NCBI RefSeq assembly: GCF_047675955.1
Contig: NC_132928.1
Span: 49,036,889 to 49,100,888, forward strand
Length of the DNA: 64,000 nucleotides
DNA from: Chlorocebus sabaeus
Taxonomy: Eukaryota > Chordata > Mammalia > Primates > Cercopithecidae
Reading direction: 5' to 3'
Part shown: one piece after another, positions 11,110 through 22,705 of the stretch
Layout: every line of letters begins with the position of its first letter
Numbering within the stretch: the first letter of the stretch is position 1
Notes under the pieces: generated by a model
The model's database searches: none
What the model was told of the DNA's origin: nothing
What the model saw: the letters and a program-made list of their open reading frames with translations, nothing else
Position numbers and translations under genes: made by a program

Positions 11110-13620
11110 ATGGTGTTAGAATAGATTCAGTGGGACAAGAAGCCTTTGGCCCTTGTAGCAAAGCTTATGTGCTCCTCAGACTCACTAGCCCTACCCTTAA
11201 TATTTTCTACTTAACTTTGGTAAAGGGTGGCATTCCTAAATCCTGCAGAATGCAAGAGCTGATAATTATCATTTCATTGTGTAAAATCCTCCTCACAAAA
11301 ATCCTTCTCACAGTCACAGAGCATTACATAAATGTAATTGTACTCATGTTTTCAATCTAAATGCCACTCACATGGCATTCCCCAAAAGATTATAGTAGAA
11401 ATAAATGTCATTATGGAACTTGAGGTTCTCCTATAGAAGCATCGATTCTGACCATTTATTTTTGGCACATGAAGTTCAGAAACCTACAAATCGTCTATGA
11501 ATGAAGCAAATCCTCCTAGAAAGCTATGAACAGGACATAATACACAGTCTCTAGAGTTTACACAGCACTCAAACTTTAAAAAAAAAAACAAAAAAAAACC
11601 CTCTACAGTAAATCTTAGTTTTAGGTCAAACCTCTACTCATTCAGTTTAAAAGAAAATTTGATTAAAAAGTTTCTTATGATAAGAGTAATAAACCTTCAT
11701 TCCTATAAAAATAGCAGTGCTCCTAATCCTCATGACAATCTCAGCCACTATATTGGCATATTTTTCTATTAATACATATGCATGTATACATACTGTACAG
11801 AATCAGGGTAATAATCTGTGTGTAAAATACCCTTTTATGTAATATTATGTGAGGTATACTTTCCCATATTATATACTCTTTAAAATCATAATTTTAACAG
11901 CTTCATAATGTTCTTTCACCTGCATGTTCTAGAATTTATTTCATTTCATATTATTTAAAATTTACATTTTTTTGCTACTTTAGACAATGTTAGAATAAAC
12001 TATTTTACCCATGCTATAGGAATCCTGCAAGAAAAGAGAATGCACTAAGAATCACCAGTTATGTATTTTAAAAATTCCTACACTATCAAAATTACTGAAC
12101 AGATCCATCCTTCAACAGTTTATTCTTGCTCGAAAACAGCAATTCCTGTTACCATTTTAATGAACAAAATTTCAATTATTTTCTAATAGTTATGCCTATG
12201 ACATCTAAACTCAGCTTCTTACTATGATGGTTTTATTTTGAAGGCAGTGAGTGGGAGCTTTTACTCGTTAAAATTCTTCTGATTATATTGCTTTTAAGCT
12301 GGAAAGTTTACTACAAAGATATAAAAACTTCCTTCTTATTGAAAAGTAACAAACAGAACTTGTCTAGAACTCAATTAGTAGGATTCCTCTCCCCCTTTTA
12401 AATCCAAATAGCCATTTGTAAGCTCTAACAAGAACTTGGTCAAGTAAGAAATGGAGAGAGCGAGAAAAGAAAGAAAAAGAGGATGTCCTTCAGAATTTAC
12501 TTTTTGTCTTTCGAGCTGAGCATGTCTTTATAGCTTCACCATCAGAAGCTTTATGTAGCATAATGACTATGGTCACCATATATGGGACAAATGTACTTAT
12601 CTGATAACAATACCTACATTAAGCCAGGGTATGAATAAAACTTTTGTCAAATGAAGTTAGGAAGCAAAAATAATCAACAAATTTATGGATCACGGTTTCA
12701 CTATTTCACTCCAAATGTAAGAAATATAAGGCATAAAAAATAGATGCTAAGTTAGGGATACAAAATGAAAATGTACTTATTGTTGATTTTCATTTGTACT
12801 TTTTCTCCCTGAAATCAATTCTCCTCTCCAGAACAAATACATCTTCTTAGTTTTAAGCCACCAGAACTCTGAACTTATTCACAATTTATTTTCAATTACA
12901 ATTTCACAAAAGGTTTTTTTAAAATGTTAGAAATACTTTACAATAACTCACTTATGGGTGTGATGACAATTTCTTCTAAAATACTTTTTGAAATTATATT
13001 TCTTCCCTTTAGTTTACATCTCAAACCTGGGCTAGAAGCACAAAAGTTTATTAATACCTAGAATTATATTTGATAATCAAACATACCCAAATAATGTCTA
13101 CTGCATGTTTATTATGTACCAGATTCAACATTTCTTTCCTTAATGACATTGAAATACACTGTGTGCATGAGAAAAGCAATGTGATTTGCCAAAACTATCT
13201 TCATTCTTGCTAACGTTAATTTCAGTCCTTCCCATTAGCACCAATCTGTACAGAAAATATCTCTTACATGCCTAGGTTGCATTTTTTTGGAAATACGCAT
13301 CATTATTGCCTCATTGGTCTCATACCATGAGGGTATGTCTATATTACCAACAAATGCAGATATTAAATAAGACAACAAAAACTAAATCAAAATTCACTAA
13401 ATTGGGAGGCAGGACAGAATGATGAAACAGATAATGAACCAGGAGAAGAAAAGTTAAGTTCTACTATAAATCCATTAATGATAACTTATAAGACTACAGC
13501 TAGTTAAACTCTTTATACCTCAGGTGTCTTTTGTTTTTTCTTTTTTCCTACTGTCTCTTAAATTTCTACTCCAAAGAATTGATTGTCTCCTTGAAAAATA
13601 TGTTAGCACCATAAAGAAAA
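11110..13620. other. AT-rich sequence, mostly unassigned
   Basis: About 2.5 kb with no recognised gene. A stretch around 11880-12000 (CAGCTTCATAATGTTC, then GACAATGTTAGAATAAAC) loosely resembles antisense old L1 3' sequence but is too diverged to call. The 76-codon frame at 11130-11360 has no supporting feature. Confidence 0.4.
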
Positions 13621-13626
13621 TGAGAA

Positions 13627-14112
13627 TTTTTTTTTAAATTTATTTATTATTATTATACTTTAAGTTGTAGGGTACATGTGCATAATGTGCAGGTTTGTTA
13701 CATATGTATACTTGTGCCATGTTGGTGTGCTGCACCCATCAACTCGTCATTTACATCAGGTATAACTCCCAATGCAATCCCTCCCCCCTCCCCCCTCCCC
13801 ATGATAGTCCCCGGTGTGTGATGTTCCCCTTCCCGAGTCCAAGTGATCTCATTGTTCAGTTCCCACCTATGAGTGAGAACATGCGGTGTTTGGTTTTCTG
13901 TTCTTGTGATTTGCTAAGAATGATGGTTTCCAGCTGCATCCATGTCCCTACAAAGGACACAAACTCATCCTTTTTTGTGGCTGCATAGTATTCCATGGTG
14001 TATATGTGCCACATTTTCTTAATCCAATCTGTCACTGATGGACATTTGGGTTGATTCCAAGTCTTTGCTATTGTGAATAGCGCTGCAATAAACATACGTG
14101 TGCATGTGAATG
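13627..14112 (-). mobile_element. L1PA 3' end, antisense, 5'-truncated
   Basis: The reverse complement of the L1PA 3' UTR and the end of ORF2, starting with the T-rich poly(A) complement and ACTTTAAGTTGTAGGGTACA. The minus-strand frame 13856-14131 encodes the ORF2 C-terminus (block ending HRMFSLIGGN). 5'-truncated at about 14112, as is usual for L1. Confidence 0.92.
13779..13800 (-). other. G-quadruplex-type tract in L1 3' UTR
   Basis: Four C runs (3, 6, 6 and 4 bases) separated by single T bases on the plus strand, so four closely spaced G runs on the L1 sense strand. A G-rich polypurine tract in the L1 3' UTR is a known L1 property. Confidence 0.8.
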
Positions 14113-14177
14113 ATGAAATGGTAAAACTCACAATATTACCAATACACTAAAAAGTTCAGAAAAAAAGGGAGCATATT

Positions 14178-14495
14178 CAGTAAGCCCTCTGTATCCATGG
14201 GTTCCCCATCCTTGTATTCAACCAACCTCAGATTCAACCAACTGCAGAACGAAAATATTTGGAAAAAGAAAAAGAAAACAATAAAAAATAATATAAATTT
14301 AAAAACAATATAACTACATAGTATTTACATTGCATAAGGTATGATAAGTAATCCAGAGAAGATTTAAAATGTACAGGAAAATGTGCTTATATGTAAATAC
14401 TATGCCATTTTATATAAGGAACATGGGCACCCACAGATTTTGATATCTGAGGGGAGTCCTGAAACCAACCCCCAACACATACCAAGGGACAACTG
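14178..14495 (+). mobile_element. MER2 (Tigger-related MITE)
   Basis: A non-autonomous TcMar-Tigger element. The left end reads CAGTAAGCCCTCTGTATCCA and the right end is its imperfect inverse, ending GGGACAACTG before TA. The central block ACTATGCCATTTTATATAAG is characteristic. About 318 bp, close to full length. Orientation is by convention only. Confidence 0.85.
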
Positions 14496-14726
14496 TATTT
14501 GAAAGCAGTTGTAGATGGAACTTGACCTGGATTTTTGGAGGCTAAGAAAGATCTAGTAGTCAGAGAGAATAGAAGAGATACAAACAAATAAGGAAAATAG
14601 TTTGCATAACTGACTTAGAACAGAATACTGAAATCAGTCCAGCACAATGTATGAGCAAGTTAATAAGAAGATTAGATTGGATGGCATTGAGGCAAATATA
14701 AAGATAATCTGGAATTTGGTAGACTA

Positions 14727-14910
14727 TACTGTGGCTATAAAAAAATGACTAGAGCCAGACAACCTAGGTTTAAATGCTAGCTCTTCCACTCACTAACTGG
14801 GTGCTCGCACAAGTCACTTACTCTTTGCACTTACCTCATCCATAGCACTGTTACGAGGGTTAAAGGAGGCAATGCTTGTAAAATTCTTGTAACAGTTCCT
14901 GCACATAAAA
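14727..14910 (+). mobile_element. MIR SINE
   Basis: Diverged tRNA-derived MIR: AGAGCCAGACAACCTAGGTT, then CTCTTCCACTCACTAACTGG and the CATAAA end near 14902, directly before an AluJ. Confidence 0.6.
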
Positions 14911-14923
14911 AATTATCCATAAT

Positions 14924-15235
14924 GCTGGGCATGGTGGTTCATACCTGTAATCCCAGCACTTTGGGAGGCTGAGGCGGGTGGATCACTTGAGCTCAGGAGT
15001 TTAAGACCAGCCTGGGCAACATAGCAAAACCCCATCTCTACAAAAAATACAAACATTAGTCAGCCATGGTAGTACATGCCTGTAGTCTCAGCTATATGGG
15101 AGGCTGAGGTGGGAGGATTGCTTGAGCCCAGGAAGTCGAGGCTGCAGTGAGCCATGATCGCACTACTGCAATCAAGCCTGGGCAAGAGAGTGAGACCCCC
15201 ATTTCAAAAAATAAAAACAGAAACAACAAAAAAAG
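14924..15235 (+). mobile_element. AluJ-type SINE
   Basis: A dimeric Alu with old-subfamily character (GGATCACTTGAGCTCAGGAG, CAGCCTGGGCAACATAGCAA) and a degraded A-rich tail. It ends about 30 bp before the Tigger terminus. Confidence 0.92.
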
Positions 15236-17499
15236 GAAGTTTTAACAGTTAAAAAAAAAAAAGATTACAGGTTTAGTACCCTTTTCCAAAATGCTTGGGA
15301 CTAGAAGTGTTTCAGGTTTTGAATTTTTTTGGATTTTGGAATATTTGCATATATATAACGAGGTATCTTGGAAATAAAATCCAAGTCTAAACATGAAATT
15401 CATTTATGTTTTATATATACACTTTATATATAAAACATAAATGTTTTATATATTTATAAATATAAATATATATTTATATATATATTTACACACATTGGCT
15501 GAAGGCAATTTTATACAATATTTTAAATAATTTTGCACATAAAACAGTTTGTGTACACTGAACCATCAGAAAGCAAAGGTGTCACTGTCTCAGCCACCCT
15601 CGTAAACAATCTGTGGTTGTTTGGCATCACCATCAATCCCAACTTGGAATTTATATGCTATACTGACAAGCAATCACTTTCTTACACATATTCACACATA
15701 AGTACTTATCAGAAAAAATTAAGAAATACCATTAACAAAGTGAAAAATAATGCATTCAGGGTAACAGCACAGTAGCATCACCAGAATATCTGTATCAGTT
15801 GTTAGACAACAGCAACAACCTCCAATTCTATGTTTTGATTAAAAGGTTATTGTGTACACAGTAGTTTATATTTTTAGGTGAGATGAAATATTGGAAGCAA
15901 CTGAGGGACCAGGAAGCGGGTCCTCTAGGGGTGAGGACACATCTGCTGGATGGCTTTTTAAAATGTTACCTCCGGAGTCATCTGCTTCATTAGCAACAGT
16001 TTTTGACTTAGAAGTCACCCTTTAATTTTATAAGCTAACCAATATATCTTGTTCTGTTATGAATGCATGCTGCACTAGTCCTTCAATAAGCCCATCACAC
16101 ATTTTTGCCGTGTCATGTATGGGTACTTTTTCTGCAGTGTTAAACATCATCATCTTCATCATCGCTATTATCACAATCACCTTGATTCAGAAACATTTTA
16201 GCTATTTCACCACTGGTCAATGAATGAACAACTGGAGTCTCAGGACTGATGTTAAAAATGTCTTCAATATCTATTTCTCCCAGTTCACCCACAGCCTCTG
16301 AAGGTATACTTTTTGCATAGTCGTAAGGAGGTCAGATATCATTTTTTCCTCACTTGACATAAAATCCTTCAAAGTCACCACCTTGTTCATCATCATCATC
16401 GAAAATAGTCACAGGCCAGGGATTATGCCAAGTATGCACAACTGTGTCTTTAGTCACTGTGTTCCCAGTACTGGCAACAGCATACACAGCATCCTTCATG
16501 CTAAACTCCTTCTGCAAACATTCTACATCCATGCCTCTGTTCACTGTTTCTAGCATGCTGTTCAAGACAAGTGTTTTTATATTTATTCTTCATTAATCTA
16601 AATATACCTTGCTCACATGGGTGAATTAATGAACTAACATTTGAGGGGAATTCCATGGCATAAACACTATTTTGATGACAATTTCAGCTGGAGGATAATA
16701 AGCTGTCGAGAAATAACAAAATCTTCCAGTTGTCATACAGTCCAGCTTCTCAGTAAACGCAAGTCATTCGTGTAAAATGTTTGTGAAACCAGTCAGAAAA
16801 GATGTCGCTGGTAATCCATGCCTTTTTGTTAGCATTAAGAACAGACTGGCAAGAGATTCATTCCTTAAAAAAAGTGTAAGGATGCAAGCTTTTTACTATC
16901 ACAGCAAGTTTATACTTATACGTGCCTGCTGTATTAGCACATCCCAGTAGAGTTACTCTGTCATTGGCATCCTTAATTCCTATAGGAACTATCTCATCAG
17001 CTGTAGTCAGTGTCTTCCTGGGGCAGTTAACACCAAACAGGAATGTTTCATTAGCATTATAGACTTATTCTGGTGTCTGACTTTCATCAGCAGTCCCTTG
17101 GCAAACTAGCCAATTTCTCTGCTGCTTTGTGATCAGCAGATGCTCATTCACCACAAATCTTTAAAAAGTTAATGTCATGTCTTTTCTTAAATTTCTGCAA
17201 CCAGCCTGTTCCCTTAACTTTCTGGTTCACAGTTCCCTTTAATTTTTAGTCCACCATGAAAGATCTTTGCTTGTTTTATGAACAGCATACCATTAAATGG
17301 CATGTATTCACTGGAATGCTGATGGATCCACTCTTTCAATATATGATCTAGATAATCATTTTTAGCTTTATGCAGTTTTTCTATTTTTGATTAACTCCTG
17401 TTCGTAACCTTCACCACAGAACTTCAACAGTTTATCTTTCTGTTTCTTCTTCATGTTTTATTGAGGTAAAATATACATGCATAATTTGCCATCTTTACC

Positions 17500-17789
17500 T
17501 TTATTCTTTGAGAAGGAGTCTTGGTCTACTGTCCAGGATGGAGTGCAGCGGCACCGTCTCAGCTCACTGCAACCTCTGCCTCCCGGGTTCAGGCTATTCT
17601 CCTGCCTCAGCCTCCCGAGTAACTGGGATTACAGGCATGTGCCACCATGCCTGGCTAATTTTTGCATTTTTAGTAGAGATGGGTTTCACCACATTGACCA
17701 GGTTGGTCTTGAACTCCTGATCTCAAGTGATTCGTGCACCCTGGCCTCCCAAAGTGCTGGGATTACAGGCATAAGCCACCGTGCCTGGT
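17500..17789 (-). mobile_element. AluS-type SINE, antisense, inserted in L1M
   Basis: An antisense dimeric Alu. The 11-bp CCATCTTTACC occurs on both sides (17489-17499 and 17790-17800) as a perfect target-site duplication, which places the Alu inside the L1M copy. Confidence 0.93.
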
Positions 17790-18072
17790 CCATCTTTACC
17801 ATTTTTAAGTGCATACTTCAGTGATAATAAATACATTTATATTATTTATTTTCCCTTCATATCTCCCCTCCCCTTCCCAGGCTCTGGTAACTACCAATCT
17901 ATTCCTTATTTTCATGAGATCCACTGTTTTAGCTCCCACATATGAATGAGAACATACTATATCTTTTTGTGCTTAGTTTATTTCACTTAACACAATGCCC
18001 TGCAGGTCCATCCACATTGCTGCAAATGACAGGATTTTGTTCTTTTTTTTTTTATGTGGCTGAATAATGTAT

Positions 18073-18095
18073 ATGTGTGTGTGTGTGTGTGTGTG
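18073..18095. repeat. (TG)n microsatellite
   Basis: A pure TG run of about 11 units in the antisense L1M. Confidence 0.9.
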
Positions 18096-18395
18096 GGTAT
18101 CCTTCTATATCTTCATATATATGTATACATATATCCTTCTATTTATTTAGGTCATATATGGTGGTCATTCCAACACCATACTCTTCTGTAAGACATTTCA
18201 CACTTAAACTACTATCCAGTTTCTCCAATAGCAGGGCTTTCTGTACTATAGATCAACATCAACATAAAGGCTTCCTCTTTTTCTTATCTTATAACCCATA
18301 GGGGTATGTACAGGCCTTTTTTGGTTTTTTTTTTTTTGACATTTCCAACAATATCTTTATACCACAGAGAAGAGAATAAGCAAAAAGACAGTGAA

Positions 18396-18678
18396 GCAAG
18401 GGGTGGTGACTCACACCTGCAATCCCAGTGTTTTGGGAGGCAGGAGAATCGCTTGAGGCCAGAAGTTTGAGACCAGTCTGGGCAACACAGCAAGATTCTA
18501 TCCCTACAAAAGAATTTGTAAAAATTATCCTGGCATAGTGGTGTGCACCTGTAGTCCTAGCTACTCAAAAGGCTGAGGTGGAAGGCTTTCTTCAGCCCAG
18601 GAGTTTGAGGCTGTAATGATGCAGTGAGCCATGAGTGGGCCACTGCACTCCAGCATGGACAAAGAGCAAGACCTTATC

Positions 18679-18709
<31 letters not shown>
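18396..18709 (+). mobile_element. Diverged Alu (AluJ-like)
   Basis: Begins GGGGTGGTGACTCACACCTG and ends in a 27-base poly(A) run. The left arm has an internal deletion after TTTTGGGAGGC. Confidence 0.88.
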
Positions 18710-18711
<2 letters not shown>

Positions 18712-19020
18712 CCTAGTAAATTTCCGTCTTCTTTGAAAGCCATCAGTTGCTGTTCCAAACCAATAGCATTAGCTGCATCTCTAGTTTTTTTCAGATGTAT
18801 TCAAAACCCACTGACATTCATTTGTGAGATCTTTTAAAATCTAAAAAGTTGTTTCCAAATTTTTTAGTGTAGAGGCAGAAGGATTTATGTGTGTATTTTT
18901 CAGGAGCAGCAACAACAAAAAAATTCCATTTCCAAACACCCTTTTCCAAAGTGCTGTCTCCAGTTAGTATGCTTTTGAAAAACATACTTTCTTTCTTTTT
19001 GTTGAAATGTCACCCCTACC
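18710..19020. other. Unassigned sequence after the Tigger/Alu block
   Basis: AT-rich text with no clear family. It may include residual Tigger 5' UTR, but no terminal repeat was found. Confidence 0.35.
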
Positions 19021-19024
19021 TTGA

Positions 19025-20020
19025 AAGACAGATTAAATTTTAGCTGATGCTAAAATACATGTGGAAATGCAAGGAACCCAAAATAGCCAAAATAACTTTG
19101 AAAAAGAAGAGTAAAGTTGATGAATTAATACTTCCTGATATTAAAACTTACCATAAAGCTATCATATCACGATAGCATAGTACTGACGTAAGAATAAACA
19201 TAGGTCGATGAAAAAGAATTCAGAGTCCAGAAATAAATTCTCACACTTGTGTTCAACTGATTTTCAACAAGGGTGACAAGATAATTCAATGTGAGAAAGA
19301 ATAGTCTTTTCAATAAATGGTGGTGGGACAACTGAATATCCATATGCAAAAGAATGAAGGGAGAGTCTTTCTATCATGTGCAAAAATTAACTCAAAATGG
19401 AGCAAAAACCTTCCTCTTTTTCCAGTATTGTTTTCACTACTAAGTATCATCCACGACACTATCATTACATTGCTCTTAGAAAATCAAAACAGGAAAATCT
19501 TCATGACTGAAGATAAGACAAACCTCTCTTATATATGATACTAAAAGCACAAGGAATGAAAGAAAAATGAGATAAATTAGACTTGATCGAAATTTATAAC
19601 TTTTGTTATTCAAAGGACACCATCAAGAACATGAAAAGTTAAACACTGAAAGAAAAATGAGATAAATTAGACTTCATCCAAATTTATAACTTTTATTATT
19701 CAAAGGACACCATCAAGAACATGAAAAGATAAACACAGAATGGGAGAAATATTTGCCAATACAACTGACGAAGGACTTGTATTTATGAGGAACCCTTATA
19801 ATGCAATAATATAAAGACTACACAATTTTAAAATGGGCAGAGGATGTGAATAGTCTTATCCCAAAGAAGAAATAAAAATGGCTAATAAGCATATGAAAAC
19901 ATGCTCAGCATCATTACCCAGAAGATAAATGCAAATAAAAACTGCAATGAGATATCAATATCCTCTGAGATGGCAATAATTTTATAACTTAGAAAATAAC
20001 AAGTGTGGCAATCTGAAACA
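19025..20020 (+). mobile_element. Old L1 ORF2 fragment with internal tandem duplication
   Basis: Diverged ORF2 3' sequence: ATGTGGAAATGCAAGGAACC, then the GGTGGTGGGACAACTGAATA block, the AGGACACCATCAAGAACATG block and GCTAATAAGCATATGAAAAC. The frame is broken throughout. It contains a 90-bp tandem duplication and a patch near 19411-19472 that does not look like L1. Confidence 0.75.
19557..19736. repeat. 90-bp tandem duplication inside L1
   Basis: Copy 1 is 19557-19646 and copy 2 is 19647-19736. They differ at about five positions. Confidence 0.92.
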
Positions 20021-20034
20021 CAGCTTCAATATTT

Positions 20035-20430
20035 CTTTGATTTTTTAAAGATTGCAAGGCAGTTATTTTGTAAAATGCCCCTCAATTCAGGTTTGTCTGA
20101 TGATTCCTCATGATTGGATTTAAGTTATGCATCTTTGGCAGGAATATCACAAAAGTGATGCTCTATTCTTCTCACTGCATTTAATCGATGGCACATGACA
20201 GACTTGTCTGATTATTGGTGACTGTGATCTCTTGATTAAGGTGATGACTTAAGTGGGAGGCATCGCCATGGTAAATTAATTTGTTTTCCTCTTGTAATTA
20301 ATAAGCATTTTGTGAGGAGGTACTCTGACGCTCTCCCAGCCCTGGAATCAGGAGGAGCTCCTGAGTACCTTCTTCAAGGAGGTCTGATTTGTTTTAATGA
20401 AGAGAGGTTCAGTCAGATCTACAAGGTAAT
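20035..20430 (-). mobile_element. Probable L1M 3' UTR, antisense
   Basis: The reverse complement shows the L1M 3' UTR blocks that recur in plus orientation near 6560-6700: the CATCAGACAAAC / AATTGAGGGGCATTTTACAA region and ATATTCCTGCCAAAGATGCA. Boundaries are approximate. Confidence 0.5.
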
Positions 20431-21483
20431 ATACATGTTCCTAAAGATCACTGCACTATGCAAAGTCATTCAATAAAACCACAGGGCTTATGAGAAAAGT
20501 GAAGTTAGAAGCACAAAGCTAAAAGCCTTCATCAGGGCACATAAAAACAAATAGGAACCTAATAAAAATGGCATCACAGTTTTATACATGTTAAAATACA
20601 CAAATACCATAATAAACATGGCATTTTACCTTTGAAAAAGACCTGAGGTTTGCTTGTGGAGGTGGGTATCAGAAGGGTTTTAGTTTATGAATTATTGTGA
20701 AATAGTGCAGAGGGCTAGCTATATGAAATCAGGGAAAGTTTACACCAGCTGTAAATGTGTGTGACACATAACACAAGCAGTAACTGAAGTAGCTGGTAGA
20801 TGTCTGAGATGTGCACATGTATGCATTTTGTGTATTTCTACACAGCTTGGTTCAGCTACATACAGTATCCTGAGTTCACCTAGTGTTTCTCAAACACAAA
20901 ATCATGCAGAAATAAATGTAAAATTTACATTGTATTTCACCTATTTCTTAATGTATTAATTACACTGAAACCTCATGTTTCAAAACAAATGTTATAGCAG
21001 AACTAATTACATTTAGAAACCAACAACTGGACACTGAGTGTGCTCATTGTTATTGGGATGTTGCTTCCTAGGCCCTCTCAGTGGACAGAGCTAGGCATAT
21101 GTGTATACATAGACACATGCTACATCTACCGACATATGTTGAAAACCAGGAGTTTATAGTAATATCTCTTAGCCAATCTAACACCATTAGGGTTCATTCT
21201 AGTTTTCTCCTTCTCCATATCGGTAACTTCCTTCTCTAAAAGTTAGAAACCTGGTTCCCATTACTTTGAACATATTTCCTTATTCGATCCATTCTATGTG
21301 TGTAATATCCCATGGTTGCAGTGACCCACCCCCACCCATGCAGATATTATCCTCATTCCATTCAGGCTTAACACCATGTGCTGAGCTTTTGGACTAAATT
21401 ATAACGGGGGAGTGAGGGGGACAAAAGACTTTTTAAAGAAAGGAAGACACGAGAAAGGAGAAAACCTACTCTCACCACATTTT
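20431..21483. other. Unassigned sequence
   Basis: No recognised gene or repeat family. Confidence 0.45.
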
Positions 21484-21500
21484 AAAATACAAGAAAGGAG

Positions 21501-21809
21501 GCCGGGCACAATGGCTCACACCTGTAATCCCAGTACTTTGGGAGGCTGAGGCAGGCAGATTGCTTGAGCTCAGGAGCTCAAGACCAGCCTGGGCACCACG
21601 GCAAAATCCCATCTCTACAAAAAATACAAAAAGCAGCTGGGCATAGTGATGCGCACCTATAGTCCAGCTACTCGGGAGGCCTAGGTGGGCAGATTCATTG
21701 AGCCCAGGAGGTCCAAGATGCAGTGAGATGAGATCGCACCAGTATACTCCAGCCAGGGTGACATAGGGAGACTCTGTCTCAAAAAAAAAAAAAAAAAAGG
21801 TAAAAACAA
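21501..21809 (+). mobile_element. Alu SINE (AluJ/S-like)
   Basis: A dimeric Alu between two copies of AAATACAAGAAAGGAG (ending at 21500 and at 21826), a 16-bp or longer perfect target-site duplication. Confidence 0.93.
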
Positions 21810-21904
21810 AAAATACAAGAAAGGAGAAGAGTACAGGACAAACTTGGGTTTTGTATCATTCTGTATTAAATATTTTTCTATACTATAAATCCATTTCATC
21901 CTTT

Positions 21905-22000
21905 ACAAAAAGAACTTTTTATTGTGGAAAATTTCACACATATACAAAACTAGAGGGGAAAGTACAATGAGCTCTCATATACCTATCAATGAAAAGGAAT
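21905..22000 (-). mobile_element. Possible old LINE 3' fragment
   Basis: Carries TTTTTATTGTGGAAAATTTC and CACACATATACAAAACTAGA, common in an old LINE-type repeat. The family and boundaries are uncertain. Confidence 0.35.
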
Positions 22001-22039
22001 ACAACAAATAAATTAGAGACAGAGAAAGAACCTAGTAGC

Positions 22040-22385
22040 CAGAATAGATACTAGTTATAAGGCATACTAGGATCTTGCTCTTAGGAAACTCACATTCTAT
22101 TGGAAGATAAGTAACTAAATAAATTGAGACGCTTTCAAATAGTCATAATGGCGATGAAGAAAATGAAACTAGGTGATATGATACTTGAACAAGTGTCGGG
22201 AGAGTGACTTTAGAATCGGTAGTCAAAGAAAAACTTGGAGAAGGTGGCATTTGACCTGAGAGCTGAAAGGCAAGGAGTCAGCCTTGCAAAGTTGTAAGAG
22301 CAGAAGGTACAGAAAATCTAAAGGCTCTAAAGAATGCTTGACATATTTCAGGACAGATAGGTTTGAATGGTGGGAAATAGCACTA
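22040..22385 (-). mobile_element. L2 LINE 3' region, antisense
   Basis: The reverse complement of L2 3' motifs: TTAGGAAACTCACATTCTAT, GGTGGCATTTGACCTGAGAG and GCAAGGAGTCAGCCTTGCAA. Confidence 0.5.
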
Positions 22386-22700
22386 TAAAACAACTTTAAG
22401 AACAGTAGTTGTGAAAACGAAGTAAAAGTACAATTTAAAACACATATTCACCAATTTGTTAACCACACAAACAAATATATGTTTAGCTGTGTGCTAGGAC
22501 TATAAGTAGAACACTTCCTTCTCTCAGCCAAAATACAATATACTGACTATATAGATATATATCAAATTGATAGTTAATATGTCACATAATTGAGTAACTG
22601 AAATGAGTATTATAAAACTACCAAAAAAGAGAAAATTAGTCTTCCTCTCAGCTTATTTATTAGTAATGCAACTAAAGTGATACTTCTAACATTTTCAGCA
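22386..22700. other. Unassigned AT-rich sequence
   Basis: Nothing recognised. Confidence 0.45.
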
Positions 22701-22705
22701 CTGCC

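Larger units (their letters stand above)
17456..18145 (-). mobile_element. Old L1 (L1M) 3' region, antisense, inserted in Tigger
   Basis: The reverse complement of L1 3' sequence: TTTATTGAGGTAAAATATAC at the left, then AGCTCCCACATATGAATGAG and TATTTCACTTAACACAATGC. It lies between two collinear parts of the Tigger transposase and carries its own Alu at 17500-17789. Confidence 0.68.
15850..18292 (-). pseudogene. Tigger transposase pseudogene (CENP-B/JRK-like)
   Basis: A decayed transposase of the pogo/Tigger family, which cut and pasted the element at TA sites. Read on the minus strand, about 18290-18150 gives an N-terminal helix-turn-helix segment (SVKCLTEEYGVGMTTIYDL). After the inserted L1, 17450-17150 gives a degraded second DNA-binding segment (KKQKDKLLKF, then GTGWLQKFKKRHDI in mixed frames). 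About 17100-16880 gives the start of the DDE catalytic domain, where the expected YNADET reads YNANET (plus 17044-17061), so the first catalytic Asp is lost. 16565-16350 retains a stop-free 71-codon C-terminal piece ending in an acidic DDDDEQGGDFEGF motif. Many stops and frameshifts break the gene. It is dead. Confidence 0.82.
15268..18310 (-). mobile_element. Tigger-family (pogo-like) DNA transposon, interrupted
   Basis: An autonomous-type Tigger copy lying antisense. Its 3' terminus at 15268 begins CAGG after a TA target dinucleotide and continues with non-coding TIR-proximal text (TTTTGGAATATTTGCATATA). The transposase remnant follows on the minus strand to about 18290. An antisense L1M (about 17456-18145) splits the DNA-binding region from the rest. 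The matching 5' terminal repeat was not found and is deleted or unrecognised. The Tigger subfamily is not assigned. Confidence 0.82.

Noticed and set aside
16350..16565. Domesticated transposase gene
   Set aside because: Only 71 codons remain open, upstream sequence is full of stops, a catalytic Asp is changed and no start context or promoter is seen.
17477..17824. 115-codon frame, and many similar 60-120-codon frames with LPPGFKRFSCLSLPSSWDYR-type text
   Set aside because: These are standard translations of Alu sequence and appear at nearly every Alu in the window.
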